The notes beneath the pieces were generated by a model. It made no database searches, was not told the DNA's origin, and saw only the letters and a program-made list of their open reading frames with translations. Source: Chimonanthus salicifolius (taxonomy: Eukaryota; Streptophyta; Magnoliopsida; Laurales; Calycanthaceae). Taken from it: a stretch of 64,000 nt of DNA. Positions 12,401-22,500 of this stretch are shown one piece after another (position 1 is the stretch's first letter; the number at the start of each line of letters is the position of its first letter). A program made the translations under genes and the position numbers. The stretch lies in the NCBI GenBank assembly GCA_013350335.1, contig CM023537.1:13334884-13398883 (forward strand). Reading direction: 5' to 3'.

Positions 12401-13144
12401 TATTCAGTTCCATTAACATTAATCGTTCCTGCTCCTTCTTCCCATTTCAGCTGAACACAATCAAACAAAACAATTTTTTTTATTAAAAAAAGAAAACAAT
12501 ATGTCGTGTTTAAAGAGAAAATCTTTATATATATTTTTTTTGGAATTTAAGTGTGAAAAACCGTAAGATGCCCAGCGAAAAACCCCCATGACTGAGCCCA
12601 CTACATCTAAGGCACACCAAAATTAAGCCATGGATGCTCGAATCCGCAGCCACCCACTTCCTGTGGCGAGAGGCAACGAGTTGAATTCATATTTCCTCCA
12701 ATCATTTCATAATCCTTATACTATCTTACCATAATATCATGACCCCTATTCACCAATGTTGCATTAGATGGCTTGTATCTCCTGTTTAGCCCCACAAACT
12801 GGTGAATCACCTGCACCTTCTTGTCCAACAAATCAATGGGTGATTGCATTTTCCCCTTCCCACAAGCAGACCAATCCTCATGAATTTCAGCCCAATGATC
12901 GGGCCCATTTTCACTCCCTTTAACGTAACTGAACTCGTGTTCATCATCTGAACAATTCAGAAGAAAAAATATATATAAATCAATTGGAGAAGATCATGAA
13001 CCCAAATAAATAATAAATAAATAAATAAAAGTTTGTGATTTCTTTGCTGTATCTCTCACCAACTTCCTCAGAAGATGCTGGCTTCGAATGGAAGAGAAGG
13101 AAGACAAGAAGTGTAGCAATTAGGATTTGGGTTTTCAGACCCAT
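9428..13144 (-). CDS. Alpha carbonic anhydrase, copy B (complete)
   Basis: Tandem paralogue of the copy at 1,466-5,676. Exons on the minus strand: 13144-13060, 12947-12730, 12450-12344, 12189-12087, 11065-10898, 10589-10536 and 9511-9428. They sum to 819 nt, or 272 residues plus a TGA stop. The last exon begins [10 protein letters not shown], the usual alpha-CA C-terminal strand, and ends RRKNGA. Signal peptide, zinc histidines ([10 protein letters not shown] and LEVHMVH), the His64-like residue and the TAPPCTEG loop are all intact, so the protein should be an active extracellular or secretory-pathway enzyme. Differences from copy A include Trp to Arg just after TIDG and an acidic change after the signal peptide (EVDDEHEF). 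Introns 4, 6 and 2 have received a SINE, a hAT MITE and a reversed SINE respectively. Expression cannot be judged from sequence alone. Confidence 0.94.
9783..10037. mobile_element. hAT MITE, ATCGGCC family, in intron 6 of alpha-CA copy B
   Basis: Ends CAGGGGTATAAATC and TTTTCAACCCCTA. The flanking 8-mers GGCTCTAA (9,775-9,782) and GACTCTAC (10,038-10,045) agree at 6 of 8 positions. In unit A the same place (171-178) reads GGCTCTAC with no element. That is the pre-insertion site, and it confirms both the ends and the duplication. Confidence 0.92.
11719..11843 (+). mobile_element. SINE family 1 in intron 4 of alpha-CA copy B
   Basis: It carries AAAGCTCAACTAGTTGG (box A-like), ATTCGAGCCC (box B-like), the family body and a short A tail. 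A 10-bp target duplication ATCTCACCTT flanks it (11,709-11,718 and 11,844-11,853). Unit A has a single uninterrupted ATTCTCACCTT near 4,538, which is the empty site. Confidence 0.9.
12530..12690 (-). mobile_element. SINE family 1, reversed, in intron 2 of alpha-CA copy B
   Basis: Reading the minus strand gives the family's box B-like region, the TTGGTGTGCCTTAG body and a poly(A) end (T-run at about 12,533-12,540). Unit A lacks it between AGAGATTCTTC and ATTTCCTCC (near 5,215-5,230). Exact ends are uncertain because of nearby TATAT sequence. Confidence 0.8.
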
Positions 13145-13724
13145 CTTCTTTTCTTCTTCTTCGTCTTGTGTAAACTTGATATTTAATTAGCTTAAGATAG
13201 ATAAAAATACCCAGTGAAAAGAAGGAAGTTGGTAAGGAAAAGATTTCGTCGGAGGAGACGGAATTATTAAATCTATACCGTCGATTCAAAAACTGCATTA
13301 AATTTAGTTTTATCCTTAAACAAATGAACAACGTCACCTAACTTCCATATAAGCGCATGCAAGTAAAAAGACTAATTTAGAAGCAGATGATTTGTCTTTT
13401 CTAAAGGGAGTTTCATATATTCGGAGTCAACGTGCGTTGAATGGACGTCCGTCCATCCATCTTTATCTGTTACCGTCAATGTCTGTTTCTTTACAAATCA
13501 CACCTGGTAGGAACCCGTTGTCAATAGATTAATTTTAAATTTATAAGAGGAATATCTTAATAGTTAATCCTGGCCGCTGACCAGTTGACCCCTTTCTCAA
13601 TTTTTTTTTTCATGTACTTTTGATATCTTTATATGGTGACTTTTATTTTTCCTTTTTCTTTTTTTTTTTTCAAATACCAAAGTATTCAAGTCTATCTAAA
13701 TTTTTAAACGTCTTATCTGATTAA

Positions 13725-13860
13725 TTCGTAGGATATGTGTAAACCTTCCAATCTACAGACGTCAGTACAAAATTAAATATGCCTTTTTATATTGAGGCAG
13801 GCTTAATCCTAAAATTTTCATAAATAAGAGTGAAAATTGACCATCAAACTAACTCCTCAT
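13725..13860 (-). repeat. SINE family 2 fragment
   Basis: A reversed, diverged copy of the family that includes GTGTAAACCTTCCAATCT; compare about 2,400, 15,600 and 30,220. No target duplication was found. Confidence 0.5.
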
Positions 13861-15596
13861 AATTTATACGGTGCCCTAATAGAAGTGTACTTCAAGAAAA
13901 AAAAATGCACCAAAAATGTTATTACAGATTAAGAGATTTTCAGCGTTTGGGATCTATGTATACAAACTAGGTGAAATTAGTTTTCTCTTGAAATTTGTTT
14001 TTAGATTTAGTAGTCAATTTTTGTAGATATATATTAAAAATATTTTATATTTAAACATATCAGATGAAAAGTGTAAATAATATAATTTATGAGACTCACT
14101 AAGAAAATATGTGTCAAAAAAATTCTAATCATCAGGTGCATAGAACCAAGACAGGATTGGAGAGATTAATGTAAATAATTAACTCTGAGGGATTAGTTTG
14201 ATGGTAAATTTCCACTCTTGTTTATGGGATGTCTTGAGATCAAACTTCTCAACACAAAAAGGGTCACTCCCTTTAAACCCCACTAGCCAAGCTTTCACAT
14301 ATTTTTTTTTTTTTTCAATTTCAATTGAAAATTTGATTAATAATAATTTCTATGACCTATTATTAAATAATTTTTAGCTGAGTAAATGGGTCCTATTACT
14401 AAATCTAGACTCATCAAAATCAACAGTCATATAATTATAAATCTCAATTTATATTCAATTAAATAATGAAAATAACTTTTAATCGCAATTTTATGAAGTA
14501 TCTACAATTTTAACTTAAATATAATGAGACCTATTGACTACTATATGTCACATGTCAAAAAAATAATTTCTCTTGTTTAAATATACAAAATGCGAGCGTC
14601 CAACAACACTTTATGAGGAAATTATTTTGATGAAATTATTAGTTTATTTGAACTTAGATGTACTTTTTATGCCGATTTGATGTATGATAATCGTTAGATT
14701 AAATATCATAAGTAAAAATATTTATTCAATAATTTTAGTTTAATCTTAAGAGTTAGAATAATTTAATGAACTCCATTTTAATTAGTTTGATAGTCTCTAC
14801 AATAATTTACTTAAGCATCATAGAGTGGATCCTATGACCTATTAAGTCAGACATATGCAAGAGCAAAGAAATCATTAGTTGTGAACGGATTGATGTGAAT
14901 TTTAATTTACTCGCAAGCGTACGAACCGGTTTATAGTATAGAGTATGAGTGCGAGGTCATACCCAAGGGAAACCGATAAAATATATGTATGAAATAGAAA
15001 ATGGCACTATTAAAAATGTGATTTAAGGAAATAATTTTCTAAAACATTTAGTTATCATCTTAATTTAGAACAATAAATTGTTTTGATGAATTTTGAGAAA
15101 AAGAAAAATAAATCAAGAATAAATAAATTTTTTACATAATCTACAATGGAATCGGGTCAAATATCGACGCGGCATATTATCCTATTTAAAAATAATAAAA
15201 TCACGGCCTAGACTATGAAATATTCTAGAGGTATAAAATATAATTCAAATTTATTTTCTATTAAAATTCTAATTAGAATTTTTATGTCATCCATTAAATC
15301 AGATTTTTTTTTCAATTCAAGCTTTACGCTTGAGCGGGTTTTAAACTTGTGTTTCCCCAAATCTAAAACAACTGTTCTTGATAAGAACCGTAAACTGGAA
15401 AGACGGCAAGTCCCACTAATCCTAATAGGGGTTCTACTTTCCTTGAAAAAAATTCTAAAAATAATTTTTTTTACATAATGTTCATAAAAAGAATTAAAAA
15501 TAGAATACAAATCATCACTATTAAATATTTTAATAACTGGGATCATCATAAATCTAAACAACTGCTATGATTTTTTTATTAAAAATTGAAATATGT

Positions 15597-15880
15597 GAAT
15601 CTCTTAATCTGCACACACAGGGAACAGAACAATGGAGAGTGACCCTTTTGTATTGAGGAAAGGGCGAAAATTGAGTGTCATACTAATCCCTATGATTTCG
15701 TTGAATCTTTTCTTTTTTAAGACTAAGGTATCTAGGCATCCCATCTGACATAGCTAGACATCCCACTTGACTAATCCTTAAGGCATGTGAAAACCTCCAT
15801 ATCTACAAACGCTGGATACAAACTATGGAGAGTGACTTTTTTGTATCGAGGAGGGCTTGATCCAAGACAATTTCGTTGAA
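15597..15880 (-). repeat. Two reversed SINE family 2 fragments
   Basis: Two adjacent diverged copies (about 15,597-15,700 and 15,775-15,880) share the CTGCACACA...GAGTGAC...TTGAGG order. They may result from two insertions or from a local duplication. Confidence 0.5.
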
Positions 15881-15986
15881 TCTTTTATTTAATATTTCAA
15901 TTAAGATCATCTCTTTCTAAACATAAACTATTTTTAACCTTTAAACAAATATGTTATCATTTAGTCTTTTAAATATAAAAGATATA

Positions 15987-16152
15987 TAACCCACATGGGT
16001 GTAGCTCAATTGGTTGCCTCCCGCCTCAGGAAGCAGGACGTTGCGGGTTCGAGCCACCATGGCCTAACCTTGGTGTGCCCTAGGGGTAGTGGGCTCACTC
16101 GTGGGGGTTTTACGCTGGGTATCCCGCAGTTTCCCACACGTAAATTCAAAAA
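15987..16152 (+). mobile_element. Full-length tRNA-derived SINE, family 1
   Basis: The best copy in the window. It has box A-like GTAGCTCAATTGGTTG, box B-like GCGGGTTCGAGCC, the conserved body and an A-rich tail. A perfect 16-bp target duplication AAATATAAAAGATATA lies at 15,971-15,986 and 16,153-16,168. RNA polymerase III would read it from its internal promoter. Confidence 0.95.
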
Positions 16153-16922
16153 AAATATAAAAGATATAAATTAATGTTTTATATTATACAAAATAAAAAT
16201 GTCAGTCTTTTTTTAAGACTATTAATGGAGTTACTCTAAAAGAATTATAAAGATAATTTTATCTTCACAAAATAAAAATAATTAATTTTTTATTTTTAAT
16301 AAGAAGCGTTTTTAATAATAAGTTTAAAAGTACCTCGGCCATCAATATTTTATTTAATTATAATTCCTCTTCAATAAATCCATTCCACATGTTTTTAATG
16401 TGTTATTCGTAATCTCTCCATAAATTAATTTTCGTGTTCCGTCCAATCTTCGACCACATGAACATGCGAGGCTTTCAAGTCCAGATACATTGGATACAAA
16501 AGCATTGAAAAGAAGTGCGGAACCCCTCTCATGTTTTAAAAGAAGTCCATATTTAAAACTGCAAATATATCCGTTATTTTCATAAATTTTAATTTGTGCA
16601 ATAGTACTTATTTTTAAAAAAAGTATTGAATAATGTAAAAGTAGATTTTTTCCAGTTCATGTTTTTGTCTTTTAATTTTTCAAAGATAAAATAAATAATG
16701 GAAAATTTAATTTTTATATCATTTTATACTTCTTTTTAAAAAGTATCCAAATTAAAATTATATTTTGACCTTATAAAAAATATACTCTATAGGTATTTTT
16801 TTTTTAAGTCCAAGATATCCAGGCATTTTAGTGTGCTTGATTAAGTCTTTCGGAGATGTGCAAATCTCACTATCCATACACACTAGGTAAAACTAGAAGG
16901 GATAACCCTTATATGTTGAGAG

Positions 16923-18250
16923 CAGGGCCATCTAGAAACAAATTGAGGCCTAAGACAAAAAATTTAAATGGGCCTTCTTGGTATTTAACATATTATTACA
17001 AGTAATATTTAATTAAAATTTTAATTATATATTATAAAATAAAAAGATCAAGAGGCCAATAATACAGAGCATTGAAATTTTTTTCCATCCGAGTGAAATT
17101 AACATATTCATCCCAGTGAAATTAGCATATTCAGAAATTAAAATATAATAAAAATACTTTAAAAGATAAGTATACTGAGTAAGCTGAAGTGCAAACAGAG
17201 AGTGAGAGATGTGTTCTCTTTACTGCTTTTATCTTCTTTTTCTTTTCTATATAATTTGAATAAGGATAATTATTTAGACACGGGATTTTTCTTTAGCACA
17301 CATGGGTTTTCAAATTTTTACTAGAAATTATCATTTTGCCCTTCTGCTTTTCCACCGTCCGGACGTGAGTTAAGAACATTTTTCGATCGTTCGGACTATT
17401 ATTCATGCATAAATTTCATTTGTCCGGACACTCTACAGATGCCACAGCATAGTGCATTAGTTAAAAAAAATATATAATTCTTATAGTTTTGAATAATAAA
17501 ATCTCCTTTAAAACTTTAAAATTATTTTTTAAGTACTATGTATTTCCAAAAAATTTCAAATTAAATATCCGGACTAATTACGATAAGCTGATAAAAATAC
17601 TTTAAGACTTTAAGGTCTTTTGACACTCTCAAATATTTAAAACACAGTGTTTTACAAATAAAGGATATCCCTCGGCTGTGCTGAAAATACACTTCCGAAA
17701 GTCCAGACGACTAACCGTAAAAATCGTTGAACTCCAAATTCAAAACTAAATAAATATGTGAAATTTGAAAACTTAGATCTTTCAAATGATTGTTTAACTG
17801 GATTTTTTTTTTTAAGAAGGGACGGGTTAAACAATCATTTGAAAGATCTAAGTTTTCAAATTTCACATATATATTTAATTTTGAATTTGGAGTTCAACGG
17901 TTTTACAGTTTGTTGTTTGGACTTCCAGAAGTGTGTTTTCGGCATAGCTGAGGGATACCCTTATTTGTAAAACACAGTGTTTTAAGCATTTGAGAGTGTC
18001 AAAAGACCTTTAAGTCTTAAAGTATTTTTATCATGCTATCGTAATTAGTTCGGATATTCAATTTGAGAAATTTTAGAAATACACAGTGCTTAAAAAATAA
18101 TTTTAAAGAGATTTTATTATTCAGAACTATATGAATTATATAATTTTTTTTTAACTAATGCATTATTGGAGCCCAGCCCGCGAGAGGGGCCTTCTTCATC
18201 CGGGGGCCTAAGGCGACCGCCTTTCTGGCCTAGGGGTGAAGACGGCCCTG
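16923..18250. mobile_element. hAT element, CAGGGCCGTCT family, with nested foldback
   Basis: Ends CAGGGCCATCT and AGACGGCCCTG. A perfect 8-bp target duplication GTTGAGAG flanks it (16,915-16,922 and 18,251-18,258). The first 340 and last 80 bases align with the sister element at 30,663-31,760. The central sequence differs because a foldback element replaced or entered the interior. No transposase frame was seen. Confidence 0.92.
17263..18170. repeat. Foldback (long hairpin) nested inside a hAT element
   Basis: Sequence from about 17,455 to 17,800 is repeated inverted from about 17,825 to 18,165, around a T-rich loop near 17,805-17,820. Arm landmarks are ATCCGGACTAATTACGATA and AAGGTCTTTTGACACTC. 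The same arms make up the five units of the palindrome at 32,519-34,805. The left side also keeps a terminal module (about 17,263-17,450) with no partner on the right, so the right end has been lost. Confidence 0.88.
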
Positions 18251-18349
18251 GTTGAGAGTGTGACTTGAACCTAAAATCTCCCGCAACTTATCGGGGTTCT
18301 AAGTATCAAGCCAATCCTCACGGGTTATACTCAAGTACTTTAAACGTGA

Positions 18350-18515
18350 AGAGGCTGGAGTGATGGTTAAGAATCTATTTTGTTAGTCTTAAGTTCGATT
18401 TCGACTCACTCCAAAAGGTCATTCGCCGTGGATTTAGTAGTGTGTGTGGGTAGAGAGTGTTGCATATCTTTTAAGAACTTTAAGAGGCCTGAACACGTCA
18501 GTCATAAAAAACATG
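18350..18515 (+). repeat. SINE family 2 copy (diverged)
   Basis: It contains TGGTTAAGAATCTA, AGTTCGATTTCGACTC, ACTCCAAAAGGTCA and GTGTGTGGGTAGAGAG in the family order and ends near an A-run. No clear target duplication. Confidence 0.55.
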
Positions 18516-18609
18516 CTTAGTTTTAAAGAGTACCTGTAGCAAGAAATTTGCCAAGATGTTTATTAAAAGTAGAGAAGCTCGTATGATGAAGTGGATTATG
18601 TAAAAACTA

Positions 18610-18800
18610 CTCCTTCTGTCCCATTTTAGTTGTCTTATTTGAAAGAATTGTATTTTTTAAGAAACTCTCTATATAAGACTAACACTTCATGTGATCTCAT
18701 CCATCTTCAACACACTTTATACTACTTCAATATAAATGAGACAACTATTTTGGGACAATTCTCAAATCCATATAGGACAACTAATTTGGGACAAAGGGAG
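18610..18800. mobile_element. Stowaway MITE (Tc1/mariner)
   Basis: Inverted ends CTCCTTCTGTCCCATTTTAG and the complement of GGGACAAAGGGAG, with TA target sites on both sides (18,608-18,609 and 18,801-18,802). Both the terminal sequence and the roughly 190-bp length are classical for Stowaway. The short open frame across it is a by-product. Confidence 0.92.
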
Positions 18801-19548
18801 TATAATGGTAGACAAATAAAGTTAAATTTTATCTTTATTTGATCAAACTTTACAATTATAATTGAAATGTTGATTCACAAAAATAAAATGGTTAAACTAA
18901 GAAAAACTATCCCTGCTATCTTCATGCATGTTGTTTAACTATGTAGTGAAATTATCTGCTTTTACTAGAAATTTTCTTAGATTGGATTACTCCATAGGAG
19001 GGACAATATGAAATTTTCATGAAGATCAATATATCCAATATAGTTAGATCACCAATGTCGGTCAAGGTTAAAATCATTGAAAATATGATGTTGATCAGTA
19101 AATAAAGATAAAATGAAGTTGTCTAAATCTCTTTACTTGATTTTATTTTTAATCTTACTACAACGCATCGTTATTGAATAGTATACATAAGATTGACTAT
19201 TTTTATAATTTAAATTAATTTTAATTGTAAAGAAATATTATATCATAAAAGACTAAGCAAGTAAAGTGCATTTTTGTACTTTTTTTATTCATTGGTACTC
19301 TTTTAAAGGGATCATCAAATGTAATAATTTTAAATATTTTTACTTTATTCCATAATTTTATTTTTAAAATTTATTAAGTAAAAAATTAAATAGAAAAATT
19401 CTAAAATTTGTGAAATTGAAGCAAACGACACGTGGGTATTTGCAAATTTCCCAGAAATGAATGCAGCCTCATCCAGCAGCCGTGTTCGACTCCAAAGTCA
19501 CCGAAGATGCAAAAGGTGAGATGATATTTGATGCTGTGAGAGAGAATC

Positions 19549-22500
19549 ATGCTGCTTTCTTCTCCCATTCCCTTGACAAAACTAGGAAATAACCAGTACC
19601 ACCAACATTTCGCCCACCATCACCGCCTCCTTCTGCTTGTTGGGCCATCCATCTCAAGTATTCTCTCTCCAAAGCACCCTTTTTCTTCAATACAGCCCAA
19701 ACCCAGATCCACTCCCACAATCCCAATGGCCGCCATTTCCACCACCGTTTCTCCTGGCAAACCTGCTGATGAAGCTCCAGCACAGGCGGCCCAGAAAGCC
19801 ATTTTCCCTGTACAGGTCTGCCTCTGCCTCCTTTCACATTCTTTCATCTATTTTTCCATTAAAAAATTATCTAGAAACTTAAATGCAGTCATATAATTTA
19901 TTTTTTCTTTCATATGATTTAGAATCAAAATCTTTTAGTAAACAAAAAAAATCAGGTTTTGGGGCTTAACAACCATATCAAATGAAGGGAATTCATCCCA
20001 ACCTAAGGTTTCTAATATTCAATATAAGGCTTTAATTAAATGGGTTTTGGTCATTTAAGGGTTTTCAATTTCAACTAGCCTTTTCATATCTTGTCTTACA
20101 CAGAAATATGGATATATCACATTTCTTAGAGAGATCTCAGGGTCTTTCTTTCTTTTTTTCCCCTTCGGATCTCTAGTTCTAATTCCCTTGATCTGTTAAC
20201 AAACAGATTTTTCTGCTTCTATTCAAGTTATCAAATACTAGGAAGATATTCTATAAAGTGTTGATCACTATTTCAGTACACATGCATATGCACACTCAAG
20301 ATCAAATTAGGATGTGTTCTCAAATAACAAGTTGAGGACTCCTATGTGTGGCCCAGTAGGGGCCATGTAGACAGGTTGGTTGAAAAGATCTTTGCTTGAA
20401 TGAGGTGCTTAATCAAAAGTTAACTTGCTCAGATAAGTAAACCAATGTCTTTTAAGGTTTCAAAGGTTAGATTTTATCCAATAATGAAAATTCATAGGGT
20501 TGGATTAGTGGATTGTTTTAGTCAAATTGGGGTCAAATTAGGTAAAGATCCAATTAACCAAGGTTGGGAGCATGAAAAGGCGAGAGTCTATAGTATAGTT
20601 GATAAGTGCTCGTTTTCGCCAACCAAGGTTGTAAGTTTGAGTTACGTCAAAATCTCAAATAAATAAATAAAATGTATGAATTAAATTAACAGATAGAAAT
20701 TGTTTGCTTAATATATTCATCACGTCCTTTTCTTAGCTCTATCTTATTTGTTATTTCTTTTTGGTTGCAAGGCTCATAGGTTGGGTATAGAGGATAATGT
20801 GAACAATTTGCTGTCCCATGAACCATTAGCATCTGTTTTGCTACATCTCTGGGCATGTTCCTTGGGTGTCAGCTTAACTCATCTCATGTACTTAAGAAAC
20901 TAGGGGTTTTGTGTGAAAATTATTTTCCAGAATATCTTTGTTTACCTTTGGTGTAAGAACAAAGAAAATGTATGGGTTTGACAAAGTGTGTATATGGATT
21001 TCAAGCACTCTGTTTTCGTATACCCCAGGGTTCCAAGGATGCCAAGACAGAAAAATATGACAAGAGCTAGAATATCATATGGTTCACATTTCGTAGATTA
21101 GGACATGTTATCTTTCTAAAGAAGAGGCAGAGTTTCAAGACCTGGGACCTGTAGTCTCTAGAATCTTGTACAATCTTTTATACAGGTAGGTTAGTCTTTT
21201 ACTGGCTAAGATGGATGGATTGCCCCTTTATAACCGTGGTGTGTCAATCATGAAATCAGATGAAGTCAGTTATCCAAGGCCCTAAAGTGGATGTAAGGTG
21301 AAGGAAAACATATTTCACAATCATGGCCTTGCCTAGTACAATAATGTAATGGCAAAACGTATTTCACAATCATGGCCTTGCCTAGTACAATAATGTAATG
21401 GCTGTCATTTTTTTCTTTAGTTTCTTTTGCTTTTGTGCAATGTGGTATATGCTTGGTTAGCACCAGCCACATGACTACTGTTGATTGATGAGCAATGCTG
21501 TTAACTTCTTCTCATTTCAGCTGGAACATTTTGTTATGGATTGCTGCCAAAGTAAACTTTTCAGCATGATTCTCTTTATTTTACATGTAACTGTGTTCAT
21601 CCAAAACATGGTTCATTCATCTGCAAGACATGTGGGCCTTTTTTGTTTCTCGAGAAGAGTATTTCTTTCTTGGACCTTGTAGGCTTCTTTTGCATCTATT
21701 TGGCCTGTCCTATTTTTTTTCTGGTGTATATTTTCCTTGCTTTTGGCCCATGTTTGGTTTTTTTTGTTTGTAACTGTACTCTGTAGCCAGTTTTTCTTTG
21801 AATAGAATCCATCATCATCATAAGAGAGAGACTTTGCTGTTTGAACTTTTAACTGATTGGAAAGTATTGAGAAACAATCCCTGGATGTATTTTGGTTGGA
21901 AACACATTGAACAGGATATTAAATTGTCTGCCAGATGGCATCAAATGCTCCATTTCCACTAAATCCGCTTGGATAGCTATTTCATAGTAGTTTTCCTGGA
22001 CGAGTATTTGGTGAGTGCCTTTTGGTTCTTTAGGAAGGAGGTACTTACACCTTGCGGTTTTAATATATTCCAGCAACGATGGTATTTTACTGGAGCAAAA
22101 GCAAGATTGGGATCTGTTATCTTGGCAGAGTTGTTTAATCTTAGACTTTGAAGGGTATCTCATGGCATTCTTTGTTCAACTATATAACATGTCTGTCTTG
22201 TAGAGGTAATTAGGATATGATCCATATCATGTCAATAAAATTGTGGCCGTTTCCAAATCATTTGTTCAGGTATCTACTAAGGTAGTTTAGTTTATGTTCA
22301 TATCTTTTAAGATACATTTACCATAAGTGTTTTTTGTACTATATGTCTGTATGTGTGTATAACACATAATTCCAATGGAATATACATAAATTTATAGAAT
22401 TGTACTGCTTTAACACATTTACAGGTTCTCATTTATCAGTGCTTCTCTTTAAATCAGTGCTTCCTATGTGTGTAAGGTTTTCCTTGTTCAGTAACAGGTT

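Larger units (their letters stand above)
9590..13450. repeat. Segmental duplication unit B (carries alpha-CA copy B)
   Basis: This is the second unit of the tandem duplication, in the same orientation as unit A. Against unit A it has gained a 255-bp hAT MITE (9,783-10,037), a SINE (11,719-11,843) and a reverse-oriented SINE (about 12,530-12,690). Each of these is missing from the matching place in unit A. Unit boundaries were estimated by eye. Confidence 0.88.
13450..16922. other. Gene-free repeat-rich spacer
   Basis: No gene was seen. It holds reversed SINE family 2 fragments (about 13,725-13,860, 15,597-15,700, 15,775-15,880 and 16,850-16,915), a plus-oriented relative (about 14,150-14,285) and a complete SINE at 15,987. 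The stretch at about 14,885-15,100 (ACTCGCAAGCGTACGAACC and following) looks like a fragment of a dispersed retroelement that I cannot classify. Confidence 0.6.

Noticed and set aside
15987..16060. tRNA gene candidate with A and B boxes
   Set aside because: No clover-leaf is possible through the 3' half, and the sequence continues into a shared body with a poly(A) tail and target duplication, so it is a SINE head.
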